Shown here piece by piece: positions 11,389 to 21,184 of a stretch of DNA of 64,000 nt (position 1 is the first letter of the stretch; every line of letters begins with the position of its first letter). This stretch comes from Streptomyces nojiriensis. Lineage in GTDB: Bacteria > Actinomycetota > Actinomycetes > Streptomycetales > Streptomycetaceae. Position numbers and translations under genes: made by a program. The notes beneath the pieces are model-generated. The model saw only the letters and a program-made list of their open reading frames with translations, searched no databases and was not told the origin of the DNA. Where the stretch lies: the NCBI RefSeq assembly GCF_017639205.1, contig NZ_CP071139.1, positions 2,930,001 through 2,994,000 of the forward strand, given 5' to 3'.

Positions 11389-12906
11389 CTAGGCCGTGTC
11401 CGCAGCGTTCTCGGCGGCCAGTTCGCGCACCGCGTCGGCGAATGCGTCCCCACGCTTGTTGTAGTTCGCGAACATGTCCATCGAGGCACAGGCAGGTGCC
11501 AGCAGGACCGTGTCGCCGGGCTCGGCGAGCGCGGCGGCTTCCCGGACCGCTGCGAGCATCGCCCCAGTGTCGGTCCGGTCGAGGTCGACGACCGGGACCT
11601 CGGGGGCGTGTCGCGCCAGCGCCTCGGCGATGAGCGCCCGGTCGGCGCCGATCAGCACGGCGCCGCGCAGCCGCTTCGCGGCGTTCTGTACGAGGTCGTC
11701 GAAGGTCGCCCCCTTCGCGAGGCCGCCGGCGATCCAGACGACCGGCTCGAAGGCCGCGAGCGAGGCCTCGGCCGCGTGCGTGTTGGTGGCCTTGGAGTCG
11801 TCGATGTAGGTGACCGAGGCGACCTCGTCCACGTACGCGACGCGGTGGGCGTCCGGGCGGAAGTCGCGCAGGCCGTCGCGGACGGCGCGCGGCTCCACGC
11901 CGAAGGCGCGGGCCAGGGCCGCGGCGGCGAGCGCGTTGGCGATGTTGTGCGGGGCCGGCGGGTTGACGTCCGTGACCTCGGCGAGCTCCTGGGCGTTCTT
12001 CTGCCGGTTCTCCACGAAGGCCCGGTCGACGAGGATGCCGTCGACGACGCCGAGCATGGAGGGTCCGGGGGCGCCGAGGGTGAAGCCGATGGCGCGGCAG
12101 CCCTCTTCGACGTCGGCCTCCATGACCAGGTTCTCGGTGGCCGGGTCGGCGACGTTGTAGACGCAGGCGACCGTGTTGCCCTCGTAGATCCGGCCCTTGT
12201 CGGTGGCGTACGCCTGCATCGAGCCGTGCCAGTCGAGGTGGTCGGGGGCCAGGTTCAGCACGGCCGCCGAGTGGACGCGCAGCGAGGGCGCCCAGTGCAG
12301 CTGGTAGCTGGAGAGTTCGACGGCGAGCACGTCGTACTCCTGCTCGCCGAGCACCACGTCGATGATCGGGGTGCCGATGTTGCCGACGGCGGCGGTGCGC
12401 AGCCCCGCGGCCTTCAGGATCGACGCCAGCATCTGGGTGGTGGTGGTCTTGCCGTTGGTGCCGGTGATCGCGAGCCAGGGGGCCGGGGCCGTGCGGGGCG
12501 CCGGGGCCCCGTCCTCGACGGACCGTGCGGCGCGCCGCTCCTGGCCGACCGCGCGCAGCAGCCAGGCGATCTCCACGTCTCCGACCACGTCCACGCCGGC
12601 TTCGGCGGCGGCCTCGAACAGCGGGCTGTCGGGCTTCCAGCCGGGCGAGGTGACGACCAGTTCGGTGCCCTCGGGCAGCACCTCGCCGGCGTGCCCGCCG
12701 TCCGCGAGGCGGCCGAGGCGGACGGTGATGCCCTCCGCCGCGAGCTCGGCGGCGCGGGCGCGGTGCGCGTCACCGTCACCGTTGTCGACGACGGTCACCA
12801 CTGCGCCGAGGCCGGCCAGGGCGCGGGCGGCACTGATGCCGCTCACGCCCAGACCGGCGACGGTGATGTTCTTGTCCTGCCAGGACGTCACTTGTCGGCT
12901 GCCCAT
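11389..12906 (-). CDS. murD: MurD, UDP-MurNAc-L-Ala:D-Glu ligase
   Basis: Cytoplasmic ATP-dependent ligase that adds D-Glu to UDP-MurNAc-L-Ala. Rossmann-type N-terminal domain (VAGLGVSGISAARAL), Mur ligase P-loop TGTNGKTTTT and C-terminal domain with DDSKATNTHA. An Ala/Pro-rich insert precedes the P-loop. The start is ambiguous: ATG 12906 (505 aa, MGSRQVTSWQ, used here) or GTG 12891, which would overlap the mraY TGA as GTGA. Confidence 0.95.
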   Translation of the reverse strand: MGSRQVTSWQDKNITVAGLGVSGISAARALAGLGAVVTVVDNGDGDAHRARAAELAAEGITVRLGRLADGGHAGEVLPEGTELVVTSPGWKPDSPLFEAAAEAGVDVVGDVEIAWLLRAVGQERRAARSVEDGAPAPRTAPAPWLAITGTNGKTTTTQMLASILKAAGLRTAAVGNIGTPIIDVVLGEQEYDVLAVELSSYQLHWAPSLRVHSAAVLNLAPDHLDWHGSMQAYATDKGRIYEGNTVACVYNVADPATENLVMEADVEEGCRAIGFTLGAPGPSMLGVVDGILVDRAFVENRQKNAQELAEVTDVNPPAPHNIANALAAAALARAFGVEPRAVRDGLRDFRPDAHRVAYVDEVASVTYIDDSKATNTHAAEASLAAFEPVVWIAGGLAKGATFDDLVQNAAKRLRGAVLIGADRALIAEALARHAPEVPVVDLDRTDTGAMLAAVREAAALAEPGDTVLLAPACASMDMFANYNKRGDAFADAVRELAAENAADTA

Positions 12907-13958
12907 CCCGCGTAGAAGAGACCGAGACCAACGATCACGCACATGCCCTGGATGATCCAGAAGCGGACCACGACCAGTACCTCGGACCAGCCCTTGAGCT
13001 CGAAGTGGTGCTGCAGTGGCGCCATCCGGAAGACCCGCTTGCCGGTCATCTTGAAGGAGCCGACCTGGATGACGACCGACATCGTGATGAGCACGAAGAG
13101 GCCGCCGAGGAGCGCCATCAGGAACTCCGTGCGGGAGCAGATGGCGAGGCCCGCGAGCGCGCCGCCGAGGGCGAGCGAGCCGGTGTCACCCATGAAGATC
13201 TTGGCGGGCGAGGTGTTCCACCACAGGAAGCCGAAGCAGGCGCCCATGAGGGCGGAGGCGACGACCGCGAGGTCGAGCGGGTCGCGCACCTCGAAGCAGG
13301 CGTTCGGGTTGGTGAGGTCACCGGCCCTGGCGCAGGACTCCTGGAACTGCCAGACACCGATGAAGGTGTAGGCGCCGAAGACCATCACGGCGGCGCCGGT
13401 CGCGAGACCGTCCAGACCGTCGGTGAGGTTCACGCCGTTGGACATCGCCAGGATCATGAACAGTGCCCAGACCACGAACAGCACCGGGCCTATCGACCAG
13501 CCGAAGTCCGTGACGAACGACAGCTTGGTGGAGGCCGGGGTCAGCCCGCGCGAGTCCTTGAACTGGAGGGCCAGCACCGCGAAGGCGATACCGACGATCA
13601 GCTGGCCGGACATCTTCGCCTTGGCCCGCAGACCCAGCGAACGGCGCTTGACGATCTTGATGTAGTCGTCCAGGTACCCGACGAGGCCCATGCCGGCCAT
13701 CAGGAACAGGACGAGCAGGCCCGAGAAGCTCGGCTCCTCACCGGTGAGGACCTTCGTCAGGGCGTACGCGATGAGCGTCGCCAGGATGAAGGAGATACCG
13801 CCCATGGTGGGCGTGCCCTTCTTCCCGGCGTGGCCGCGGGGGCCGTCGTCGCGGATGAACTGGCCGTAGCCCTTGCGGGCGAGCAGCTTGATCAGCAGCG
13901 GGGTGCCGATGACGGTGAGGAACATGCCGATGACACCGGCGAACAGGATCTGCCTCAT
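12888..13958 (-). CDS. mraY: MraY, phospho-MurNAc-pentapeptide transferase
   Basis: Integral membrane enzyme that transfers phospho-MurNAc-pentapeptide to undecaprenyl phosphate to make lipid I. Catalytic/Mg motifs: GYLDDYIK, NLTDGLDGLA and FMGDTGSLALGG. About ten membrane helices in 356 aa. Its ATG overlaps the murF stop by 4 bp (ATGA), and its TGA overlaps the alternative murD GTG. Confidence 0.97.
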   Translation of the reverse strand: MRQILFAGVIGMFLTVIGTPLLIKLLARKGYGQFIRDDGPRGHAGKKGTPTMGGISFILATLIAYALTKVLTGEEPSFSGLLVLFLMAGMGLVGYLDDYIKIVKRRSLGLRAKAKMSGQLIVGIAFAVLALQFKDSRGLTPASTKLSFVTDFGWSIGPVLFVVWALFMILAMSNGVNLTDGLDGLATGAAVMVFGAYTFIGVWQFQESCARAGDLTNPNACFEVRDPLDLAVVASALMGACFGFLWWNTSPAKIFMGDTGSLALGGALAGLAICSRTEFLMALLGGLFVLITMSVVIQVGSFKMTGKRVFRMAPLQHHFELKGWSEVLVVVRFWIIQGMCVIVGLGLFYAGWAADK

Positions 13959-15385
13959 CGGTCGGTGACCTCGCCCTCGACAGTGCTGTCGAGAAGGCCC
14001 TGGGCCACCCGCTCCAGACCGGCCGACCTGGAAGCCTTCACCAGCACGACGTCACCCGGGCGCAGTTCACTGCGCAACAGGTCGACCGCCGCCTGCGCGT
14101 CGGACACGAGCACCGACTCCTCACCCCACGAACCCTCGTTATATGCGCCCAGTTGCAGCCAGGATGCTTCCCTGCCCCCGACTGCGACGAGCTTGCTCAC
14201 GTTGAGCCGGACGACAAGTCGTCCGACCGCGTCGTGCTCGGCGAGAGCGTCGTCTCCGAGCTCGGCCATCGGGCCGAGCACCGCCCACGTGCGTCCCCCG
14301 TTCGCCCTGCCGGCACCGCCCATCGCGGCGAGCGCGCGGAGTGCGGCCCGCATGGACTCCGGGTTCGCGTTGTAGGCGTCGTTGACGATCGTCACACCGT
14401 CCGCCCGCTCGGTGACCTCCATCCGCCACCGGGACAGCGTGCCCGCCCCGGAGAGCGCCGTGGCGATCTCCTGTGCGGACATGCCCAGTACATGGGCGAC
14501 GGCGGCCGCGGCGAGCGCGTTCGACACGTGGTGCTCACCGTACAGCCGCAAGGTCACGTCACTGCACCCGGTCGGTGTGTGCAGTGTGAAGGAAGCCTGT
14601 CCCCTGTCCGTCATGCGCACTTCGGTGGCCCGGATTTCGGCGTCCTCGGCCTCACCGAACAGCACCGTACGGGCCTTCGTGCGCCCGGCCATCCCACGAA
14701 CCAGCAGGTCATCGGCGTTGAGGACGGCGACGCCGCCCTCCGCCTCGGACGGCAGGGCCTCTACCAGCTCCCCCTTGGCCTGTGCGATCTGCTCACGGCC
14801 GCCGAACTCGCCGATGTGGGCGGTGCCGACGTTGAGGACCAGACCGATCCGCGGGGGCGTCAGTCCGGTGAGGTAGCGGATGTGGCCGATGCCGCGGGCG
14901 CCCATCTCCAGGACCAGGTGCTGGGTTTCCTCGGTGACGCGCAGCGTCGTGATCGGCAGGCCGATCTCGTTGTTGAGGTTGCCGGGGGTCCACACGGTCG
15001 GCGCGTGGTGCTGGAGCACCTGCGCGATCAGGTCCTTGGTGGAGGTCTTGCCGGCGGATCCGGTGAGCGCCACGACATCGGTGCCCAGGCGGGTGACCAC
15101 GGCCCGGGCGAGTGCTCCGAGGGCGGCCACCACGTCGGGGACCACGATGGCCGGTACGCCGACGGGCCGGGTCGCGAGGACGCCCACGGCCCCTGCGGAC
15201 ACCGCGCGCTGCGCGTAGTCGTGACCGTCGACCCGCTCGCCGAGGAAGGCGGCGAACAGGCTGCCCGGCCCGACCTCGCGGGAGTCGTAGACCACGGGGC
15301 CGGTGACCTGGACGGACGGATCCGGTATGTCGTGGGGCCGCCCGCCGGTGATGTCGGCGATCTCGGCGAGGGAAAGGGCGATCAC
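13955..15385 (-). CDS. murF: MurF, D-Ala-D-Ala adding ligase
   Basis: Cytoplasmic ligase that completes UDP-MurNAc-pentapeptide. Three-domain Mur ligase with P-loop TGSAGKTSTK, central motif NLNNEIGLP and C-terminal DAYNANPESM. 476 aa. The GTG start overlaps the murE TGA as GTGA. The final residues end in VTDR, and mraY starts within the stop codon. Confidence 0.96.
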   Translation of the reverse strand: MIALSLAEIADITGGRPHDIPDPSVQVTGPVVYDSREVGPGSLFAAFLGERVDGHDYAQRAVSAGAVGVLATRPVGVPAIVVPDVVAALGALARAVVTRLGTDVVALTGSAGKTSTKDLIAQVLQHHAPTVWTPGNLNNEIGLPITTLRVTEETQHLVLEMGARGIGHIRYLTGLTPPRIGLVLNVGTAHIGEFGGREQIAQAKGELVEALPSEAEGGVAVLNADDLLVRGMAGRTKARTVLFGEAEDAEIRATEVRMTDRGQASFTLHTPTGCSDVTLRLYGEHHVSNALAAAAVAHVLGMSAQEIATALSGAGTLSRWRMEVTERADGVTIVNDAYNANPESMRAALRALAAMGGAGRANGGRTWAVLGPMAELGDDALAEHDAVGRLVVRLNVSKLVAVGGREASWLQLGAYNEGSWGEESVLVSDAQAAVDLLRSELRPGDVVLVKASRSAGLERVAQGLLDSTVEGEVTDR

Positions 15386-17106
15386 TGGTTCACCTCGGCC
15401 TGTCGGGCCTTAATCGTTTGATCGAGCGCGGGCGTCCGGTCGAGCACGGCCTGGTGCTCGATCGCGGCGCGGAGCACCGTGCGGTCGTCGAAGGGGCGTA
15501 CGACACCGGCGGTGTCCTGGCCCTGCTCGTGGCCCTTGCCGGCCACCAGCACGGTGTCACCGGGCCGGGCGCGGGCGACGGCGGCCGCGATGGCCGCGGC
15601 CCGGTCGGCGTCGACCAGGACGGTGCCCCGCTCGGCGGGCGGCACGGACACGGCGCCCTCGAACATCGTGGCGAGGATCGCGAGCGGGTCCTCGGAGCGC
15701 GGGTTGTCGGAGGTCAGAACGGCGACGTCGGCGAACCGGGCGGCCGCGGCCCCCATCGGACCGCGCTTGGTGGTGTCGCGGTCGCCGCCGCAGCCGAGCA
15801 CGATGTGCAGCTTGCCCTCGGTGACCTCGCGCAGCGCGCGCAGCACCGATTCCACGGCGTCCGTCTTGTGCGCGTAGTCGACGACGGCGAGGTACGGCTG
15901 TCCCGCGTCCACCCGCTCCAGCCGGCCGGGGACCCCGGGGACCGCGGCGACGCCGTCGGCGGCGGTCTGCGGGTCGAGGCCGGCGGCGGCGAGCGTGACG
16001 ATCGCGGCGACGGTGTTGGCGACGTTGAACGGGCCGGGCAGCGGTGCGGTGGCCCGTACGCGCTGTCCTTCGGGGCCCAGCAGGGTCAGGGTGGAGCTCG
16101 CCGGGCCGAAGACCACGTCCTCGGCGCGCCAGTCGGCGGCCGGGTCGCCCGCGGCGGAGAAGGTGACGACCGGGACGGTGGCCTCCTTGGCCAGGCGGCG
16201 GCCGTACTCGTCGTCGGAGTTGACCACGCCCAGGCGGGCCCGGCGGGCGGTGAACAGCTGCGCCTTGGCCTGGAAGTAGTCCTCCATGTCGGAGTGGAAC
16301 TCCATGTGCTCCGGGCTCAGGTTGTTGAAGACGGCGACGTCGAAGACGCATCCGTCCACCCGGCCGAGCACCAGGGCGTGGCTGGAAACCTCCATGGCCA
16401 CGGCCTCGACCCCGCGTTCGCGCATGACCGCGAAGAGGGCCTGGAGGTCGGTGGCCTCGGGGGTGGTCCGCTCGGACTTGATGCGCTCGTCGCCGATGCG
16501 CATCTCGACGGTGCCGACCAGTCCGGTGCTCCGGCCCGCTGCGCGCAGGCCGCCCTCGACGAGGTACGCCGTGGTGGTCTTGCCGGAGGTGCCGGTGATG
16601 CCGATCTGGAGCAGGCCCTCACCGGGGCGCCCGTAGATCGCGGCGGCGAGCTCTCCCATCCGGCCGCGCGGGTCGTCGACGGTCAGGACCGGCAGGCCGG
16701 TCGCCGCGGCGCGCTCCGCCCCCGCGGGGTCCGTCAGCACGGCTGCGGCGCCGAGGCCGGCCGCCTGGGCGGCGAAGTCGGCGCCGTGCGCCCTGGCCCC
16801 CGGCAGGGCCGCGTACAGATCACCGGGGCGGACCGCACGGGAGTCGTGCGTGATGCCGGTGATCTGCGCGGCGCCGGGCGCCGGGATGCCCAGCAGGGTG
16901 GCCAGCTCGCCCAGCGGGCTCGGGCTGGCGGACGCGGGCCGGGGCGCTCCCGGCGGCGTTGCCGGGGCTGTCTGGGTCTTTCTGGGCTGATCAGCGTGGG
17001 ACACGGCGGTGAGCGTACCGGGCGCGGTGGGCCGCCCGCGAAATGAGGCCCCGGCCTCGGGCTCGGCGGTCGTCGGGTTCCCGGGTTTCGGGGTGATCGT
17101 TGTCAC
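15382..17106 (-). CDS. murE: MurE, diaminopimelate-adding ligase
   Basis: Adds diaminopimelate (LL-form in Streptomyces) to UDP-MurNAc-L-Ala-D-Glu. P-loop GTSGKTTTAYLV, the DAP-selectivity motif DNPR (in TSDNPRSEDP) and the C-terminal GKGHEQGQ are present. A streptomycete N-terminal extension of about 80 residues rich in Pro/Ala/Thr precedes domain 1. The start chosen is GTG 17106 (574 aa) because GAGG lies 8 bases upstream; the frame is open to a GTG at 17154 that overlaps the ftsI TGA but has no visible ribosome site. Confidence 0.94.
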   Translation of the reverse strand: MTTITPKPGNPTTAEPEAGASFRGRPTAPGTLTAVSHADQPRKTQTAPATPPGAPRPASASPSPLGELATLLGIPAPGAAQITGITHDSRAVRPGDLYAALPGARAHGADFAAQAAGLGAAAVLTDPAGAERAAATGLPVLTVDDPRGRMGELAAAIYGRPGEGLLQIGITGTSGKTTTAYLVEGGLRAAGRSTGLVGTVEMRIGDERIKSERTTPEATDLQALFAVMRERGVEAVAMEVSSHALVLGRVDGCVFDVAVFNNLSPEHMEFHSDMEDYFQAKAQLFTARRARLGVVNSDDEYGRRLAKEATVPVVTFSAAGDPAADWRAEDVVFGPASSTLTLLGPEGQRVRATAPLPGPFNVANTVAAIVTLAAAGLDPQTAADGVAAVPGVPGRLERVDAGQPYLAVVDYAHKTDAVESVLRALREVTEGKLHIVLGCGGDRDTTKRGPMGAAAARFADVAVLTSDNPRSEDPLAILATMFEGAVSVPPAERGTVLVDADRAAAIAAAVARARPGDTVLVAGKGHEQGQDTAGVVRPFDDRTVLRAAIEHQAVLDRTPALDQTIKARQAEVNQ

Positions 17107-17150
17107 TGATGGTGCCTCACGCTTTTCTGGCGGGCCGGCCTGGCTGTGGG

Positions 17151-19184
17151 TCACTGACCGGGCTGCGGACTGGGCTGCGGGGCGGGCTGCGCGGCGGGCT
17201 GAGGAGCGGCGTCATAGGTGACGGGGAGCCCGGCGGGGGCGGTTCCCGTGGGGGCCACCTGGAGGGTCTTGAGCGCGAACTCCATGACCTTCTTGTAGAT
17301 GGGGCCGCAGATCTGGCCGCCGAAGTAGCTGCCCTTCGTGGGGTTCTGGATGGCGCAGTAGACGGTGATGCGCGGGTTGTCCGCGGGGGCGAATCCGGCG
17401 AAGGAGGCGGTGTAGCCCTTGTAGCGGCCGGTGGCCGGATCCACCCGGTTGGAGGTGCCGGTCTTGCCGCCGACGCGGTAGCCGGGGATCTTCGCCTTGG
17501 TGCCGGTGCCCTCCTGGTCGTCGACCACGGATTCGAGCATCTCGGCGAGGGTCTTGGCGGTCTCCGCGCTGATCACGCGGTTCTGCTCGGGGGCCGGGGC
17601 CGGGGTGAAGCGGCCGTCGGGGCCCTTGGTGCCGCGGATCAGCGTCGGCTCGATGCGGACCCCGCCGTTGGCGATGGTCGAGTACACGGAGGCCGCCTGC
17701 ATGGCGTTGAGGGAGAGGCCCTGGCCGAAGGGGATCGTGTACTGCTGGGAGGTGGACCAGTCCTTGGGGGCGGCGAGGATGCCGCGGGACTCGCCGGGGT
17801 AGTTCAGGCCGGTGGGCCGGCCGATGCCGAACTTGGTCAGGTAGGAGTGCAGGACCTCGTTGGCCTCGGGCTGGGTGGGTCCGAGCTGGCCGGTGGCCAG
17901 GATGGTGCCGATGTTGGAGGACTTGGCGAGGACCCCGTTGAGGGTCAGGTACCAGGTCGGGTGGTCGATGTCGTCCTTGAACAGCCGGTCGCCGCGGTGG
18001 AGCCGGTTGGGGACCTCGACACGGGTCTCCGCGGTGGCCTTCTTCTCCTCCAGCACGGCGGCCATGGACATGACCTTGGCGGTGGAGCCGGGCTCGTACA
18101 CGTCCTGGAGCGCGGCGTTGCCCATGGCGGCGGAGCGGGCCCGGGTCAGGTCGTTGGGGTCGAAGCCCGGGGCGTTGGCCATGGCCAGTACCTCGCCGGT
18201 GCGGGTGTCCTGGACGATGACGTAGCCGCGGTCGGCCTCGGACTTCTGGACCTGCTCGGCGATGGCGCTCTGCGCCGCCCACTGGATGTCCCGGTCGATG
18301 GTCAGCTGGATGTCCTCGCCGGGGACGGCGGGCTTCTCGTTGGAGTCGGCGGTGGGGACCTGGCGGCCGCCGGACTGGGCGTAGGTGATCTCGCCGTCCT
18401 TGCCGGACAGCTTCTTGTCGAGGGAGGACTCCAGACCGCCGGCGCCCTTGCCCTCGGCGTTGACGTAACCCAGTATTCCGGCGGCGAGGTCGCCGTTCGG
18501 GTAGACGCGCTTGCTGCTGGTCTCCTTGAACACGCCGGCGAGGACGTTGGCGCCGGGGCCGTTGGCCCGCTTGTCGGCCGCCGCCTTGTCCGCGAAGACC
18601 CGCTTGAGGTCCTTGATCTGGTTCCAGACCTGGGGGGTCTGGCGCTGGGCGAGGACGACGTACCGGGAGTTCTTGGTGCTCAGCCGCTCTGTGAGCTCCT
18701 TGGCGTCCTTTCCGAGGATGGGCGCGAGGAGGGCGGCGGCCTGCTGCGGGGCGTCCGGGGCCTTGCTGTCCTGCGGGGTGAACATCTTCGGGTCGGCGGT
18801 GATGTCGTACGCGTCGACGCTGGTGGCGAGGGCCACGCCCCGGCGGTCGGTGATCTCGCCGCGCTCGGCGGCCAGCTTGACGCTGGTGTAGCGGTTCTTG
18901 GAGGCCTCGGCGGAGAACGCCGCGGCGTCGACGGCCTGGACCTGGAGCAGGCGGACCACGAAGGCCAGCATGACGAGGGTCAGGCCGACGCCGACCAGTC
19001 GCAGCCGGGGGCGCGGGCTGCCGAGCCGGATCGTGTGCGGGGTGCGGGGGCCCGCCGGCCGCCGGGTCGCGGGGCGCGAGGCCGGGCGCGGGCCCGGGCG
19101 GGCGCCGGCCCGGGCCCGGTCGCCGGCCCGGGGCGGCCTGGCCGGTCCGGGCACCCGCCGCCGGGGCGGCTCCTGCGGGCTCAC
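17151..19184 (-). CDS. ftsI: FtsI/PBP3-type septal transpeptidase
   Basis: Class B penicillin-binding protein that cross-links septal peptidoglycan. An Arg/Pro-rich cytoplasmic leader (about 60 residues) precedes one membrane helix (VGVGLTLVMLAFVVRLL), then the dimerisation domain and the transpeptidase domain with the three catalytic motifs STAK (GSTAKVMS), SSN (AKSSNIG) and KTGT (GKTGTSNR). The tail is Pro/Ala/Gln-rich. 677 aa; GTG start. Separated from ftsL by 90 bp containing a repeat copy. Confidence 0.96.
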   Translation of the reverse strand: MSPQEPPRRRVPGPARPPRAGDRARAGARPGPRPASRPATRRPAGPRTPHTIRLGSPRPRLRLVGVGLTLVMLAFVVRLLQVQAVDAAAFSAEASKNRYTSVKLAAERGEITDRRGVALATSVDAYDITADPKMFTPQDSKAPDAPQQAAALLAPILGKDAKELTERLSTKNSRYVVLAQRQTPQVWNQIKDLKRVFADKAAADKRANGPGANVLAGVFKETSSKRVYPNGDLAAGILGYVNAEGKGAGGLESSLDKKLSGKDGEITYAQSGGRQVPTADSNEKPAVPGEDIQLTIDRDIQWAAQSAIAEQVQKSEADRGYVIVQDTRTGEVLAMANAPGFDPNDLTRARSAAMGNAALQDVYEPGSTAKVMSMAAVLEEKKATAETRVEVPNRLHRGDRLFKDDIDHPTWYLTLNGVLAKSSNIGTILATGQLGPTQPEANEVLHSYLTKFGIGRPTGLNYPGESRGILAAPKDWSTSQQYTIPFGQGLSLNAMQAASVYSTIANGGVRIEPTLIRGTKGPDGRFTPAPAPEQNRVISAETAKTLAEMLESVVDDQEGTGTKAKIPGYRVGGKTGTSNRVDPATGRYKGYTASFAGFAPADNPRITVYCAIQNPTKGSYFGGQICGPIYKKVMEFALKTLQVAPTGTAPAGLPVTYDAAPQPAAQPAPQPSPQPGQ

Positions 19185-19195
19185 GCGGTCACCGC

Positions 19196-19260
19196 CGGGG
19201 CGATGCCGGGGCTCCGCCCCGGACCCCGCTCCTCAAACGCCGGAGGGGCTGGACGGGAAC
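19196..19260. repeat. GC-rich intergenic palindromic repeat, copy 2 (half unit)
   Basis: One half of the repeat family: GGGGCTCCGCCCCGGACCCC followed by a CTCAAACGCCGGAGGGGCTG-type core. It is unusual in lying inside an operon, between ftsL and ftsI, rather than at a transcription unit end. Confidence 0.75.
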
Positions 19261-19274
19261 GGTGGATCACGGCG

Positions 19275-19832
19275 TCACCTTCCGGGGGTCTGGTTGGGCT
19301 GCGGGGATCCGCCGGCCGCGGGGGACCCGGCGGAGGGCGCCGGCTGGCCCGGAGCGGGCGCCGACGGGGCCGGTGCGCCCGGGGATCCGCTCGGCGGTAC
19401 GGCCGGGGTGCCCGGGGGCGGGGTCGGTGACGGCGGGGCCTCGGCGACCGCCGGGCTGCCGGCGACCTTGCCGTCGGGGCCGATGAAGACCGGGCTGCCA
19501 CCGGGGACCAGGCCCAGCTCGTGCGCCCGTCGCTGCAGCGCGTCGGGCGCGGAGTAGGCGTCGACGTCGCGCTGCAGGGCCTGCTCCTCGTCGGTGAGGG
19601 CGGTGGTCTCCTTCCTCAGCTTGCTGAGCTGGAAGGAGCCTTCGTTCAGTGCCGAGTTCAGCAGCAGCAGGCTGATCAGGCCGCCGCAGAGCAGGGCCAC
19701 GACCAGCAGGACGAACGGCATCCGGGCCGCCTGTCCGCCGGGACGCGGGCGGGCCGGGCGGCCGCCGAGCGCCCGGCCGAGGCGGGCCGCCTGCCCGCGG
19801 GTCAGCGTGGCGACCTTCCCGGCCTTGGTCAC
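19275..19832 (-). CDS. ftsL: FtsL-like septum formation initiator
   Basis: Bitopic divisome protein placed between rsmH and ftsI, the standard ftsL position. A basic N-terminus, one membrane helix ([21 protein letters not shown], about residues 38-58) and a short leucine-zipper-like coiled coil ([20 protein letters not shown]) are followed by a Pro/Gly/Ala-rich extracytoplasmic tail of about 70 residues. Sequence conservation in FtsL is low, so the assignment rests on topology and position. 185 aa; GTG start overlaps the rsmH stop (GTGA). Confidence 0.87.
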   Translation of the reverse strand: MTKAGKVATLTRGQAARLGRALGGRPARPRPGGQAARMPFVLLVVALLCGGLISLLLLNSALNEGSFQLSKLRKETTALTDEEQALQRDVDAYSAPDALQRRAHELGLVPGGSPVFIGPDGKVAGSPAVAEAPPSPTPPPGTPAVPPSGSPGAPAPSAPAPGQPAPSAGSPAAGGSPQPNQTPGR

Positions 19833-20788
19833 AGTCGCGCCTCCCGGATGCGTTCGACGCCGCGGAATCTGGCCGGGGCGGCCCGCCGGTTCTCGGCGAT
19901 CTCCTCCTCGGTGGGCAGCTCGGCGCCGCGCGTGAGCAGTTTCAGCTTCGGCTGGTACTTCTCCGGCACCACGGGCAGTCCGGGCGGGGCCGTCGAGGTC
20001 GCGCCGGCCGCGAAGACCTGCTTGACCAGGCGGTCCTCCAGCGAGTGGTACGAGAGCACGGCGATCCGGCCGCCGACCGCGATCCGGTCCACCGCCGCCG
20101 GAATGGCCCGCTCCAGACCGGAGAGCTCCCCGTTGACCTCGATCCGCAGCGCCTGGAAGGTCCGCTTCGCCGGGTTGCCGCCGGTCCGCTTGGCGGCCTG
20201 CGGAAGGGAGTCACGGATCAGTTCGACCAGCCGGGCGCTGTTGCTGAAGGGCTCCTTCTCCCGCTCCCGGACGATCGCCGAGACGATCCTCTTGGCCTGC
20301 TTCTCCTCGCCGTACTGGCGCAGGATCCGCACCAGCTCGCCCGGCGCGTAGCTGTTGAGCACCTCGGCCGCGCTGATGCCGGTCGTCTGGTCCATGCGCA
20401 TGTCCAGCGGCGCGTCCTGGGCGTACGCGAACCCGCGGTCGGCCTCGTCCAGCTGCATGGAGGAGACGCCCAGGTCGAAGAGGATGCCCTGGACGGCCGG
20501 GATGCCCAGCCCGTCCAGGACCTCGGCGAGGTCGGCGTAGATCGCGTGGACGAGGGTGGCGCGGTCGCCGAAGGGCGCGAGCCGCTCGCCGGAGAGCCGC
20601 AGGGCCTCCTTGTCGCGGTCGAGGCCGATCAGGTGGGCCTCGGGGAACCGGGTCAGCAGGGCCTCGCTGTGGCCGCCGAGGCCGAGGGTGCAGTCGACGA
20701 CGACGGCCCCGGGCCTCTCCAGTGCCGGGGCCAACAGGTCCAGGCACCGCTGGAGCATCACCGGGACATGTCGGGACTCGCTAGTCAA
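19829..20788 (-). CDS. rsmH: RsmH, 16S rRNA C1402 N4-methyltransferase
   Basis: SAM-dependent methyltransferase (MraW family) that modifies C1402 in the ribosomal P site. Motifs: [13 protein letters not shown], the SAM loop [34 protein letters not shown] and [11 protein letters not shown]. 319 aa. The start codon is TTG (20788) with GAGAGGG six bases upstream. First gene of the division cluster here; no mraZ precedes it. Confidence 0.96.
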   Translation of the reverse strand: MTSESRHVPVMLQRCLDLLAPALERPGAVVVDCTLGLGGHSEALLTRFPEAHLIGLDRDKEALRLSGERLAPFGDRATLVHAIYADLAEVLDGLGIPAVQGILFDLGVSSMQLDEADRGFAYAQDAPLDMRMDQTTGISAAEVLNSYAPGELVRILRQYGEEKQAKRIVSAIVREREKEPFSNSARLVELIRDSLPQAAKRTGGNPAKRTFQALRIEVNGELSGLERAIPAAVDRIAVGGRIAVLSYHSLEDRLVKQVFAAGATSTAPPGLPVVPEKYQPKLKLLTRGAELPTEEEIAENRRAAPARFRGVERIREARL

Positions 20789-20981
20789 AGCGCCCTCTCA
20801 GATAACGGCGCGGCAGGCGTACGCACCACCGGATCCCCGCATCCGCGACCGGCGCCGGGGAAGGTGGCGCCGGCCGGCCGGTGAGCGGGAGAGGGCCGGG
20901 CCGTACGTACGCGCCGCGCACGCGGAGTGTTCATCGGGGGCCGGGCGGCCGGTCAGGGCCGGGCTCCGGCCGGTTCGCGTC

Positions 20982-21009
20982 ACTTTAGTGCAACGGTCGC
21001 CGCGGTCAA
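20982..21009 (-). promoter_or_regulatory. Vegetative-type promoter of the rsmH operon
   Basis: On the minus strand TTGACC (21009-21004), a 16-bp spacer, then TAAAGT (20987-20982). This is a good match to the principal sigma factor (HrdB) consensus. Transcription would begin near 20975. Confidence 0.7.
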
Positions 21010-21171
21010 CGAACCGCCCCGCGCGGCGTGCACGGCTCTGGGCACGAACCGGCAAATGCCGCGAATCACCCGAACAGCCGCCTCACACCCACCCCTGTGG
21101 GTTAGCTCACAACAAGCCTCGTTGGCGTTCTTTGTCCGCTCTCACGCAGGGCCATGACCCGCCGTGACCAC

Positions 21172-21184
21172 TAACGTCGTAGCC
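21172..21184 (+). promoter_or_regulatory. -10 element placing transcription start at the carbonic anhydrase ATG
   Basis: TAACGT (21172-21177) lies 7 nt before ATG 21185, the spacing seen for leaderless mRNAs. No ribosome-binding site precedes the ATG. The -35 region is weak. Confidence 0.4.

Larger units (their letters stand above)
20789..21184. other. Divergent promoter region between rsmH and the carbonic anhydrase gene
   Basis: A 396-bp gap without a supported gene. It holds the rsmH promoter (20982-21009), an rsmH leader of about 187 nt, and probable forward promoter elements for the carbonic anhydrase at its right end. No mraZ-like frame is present on either strand. Confidence 0.7.
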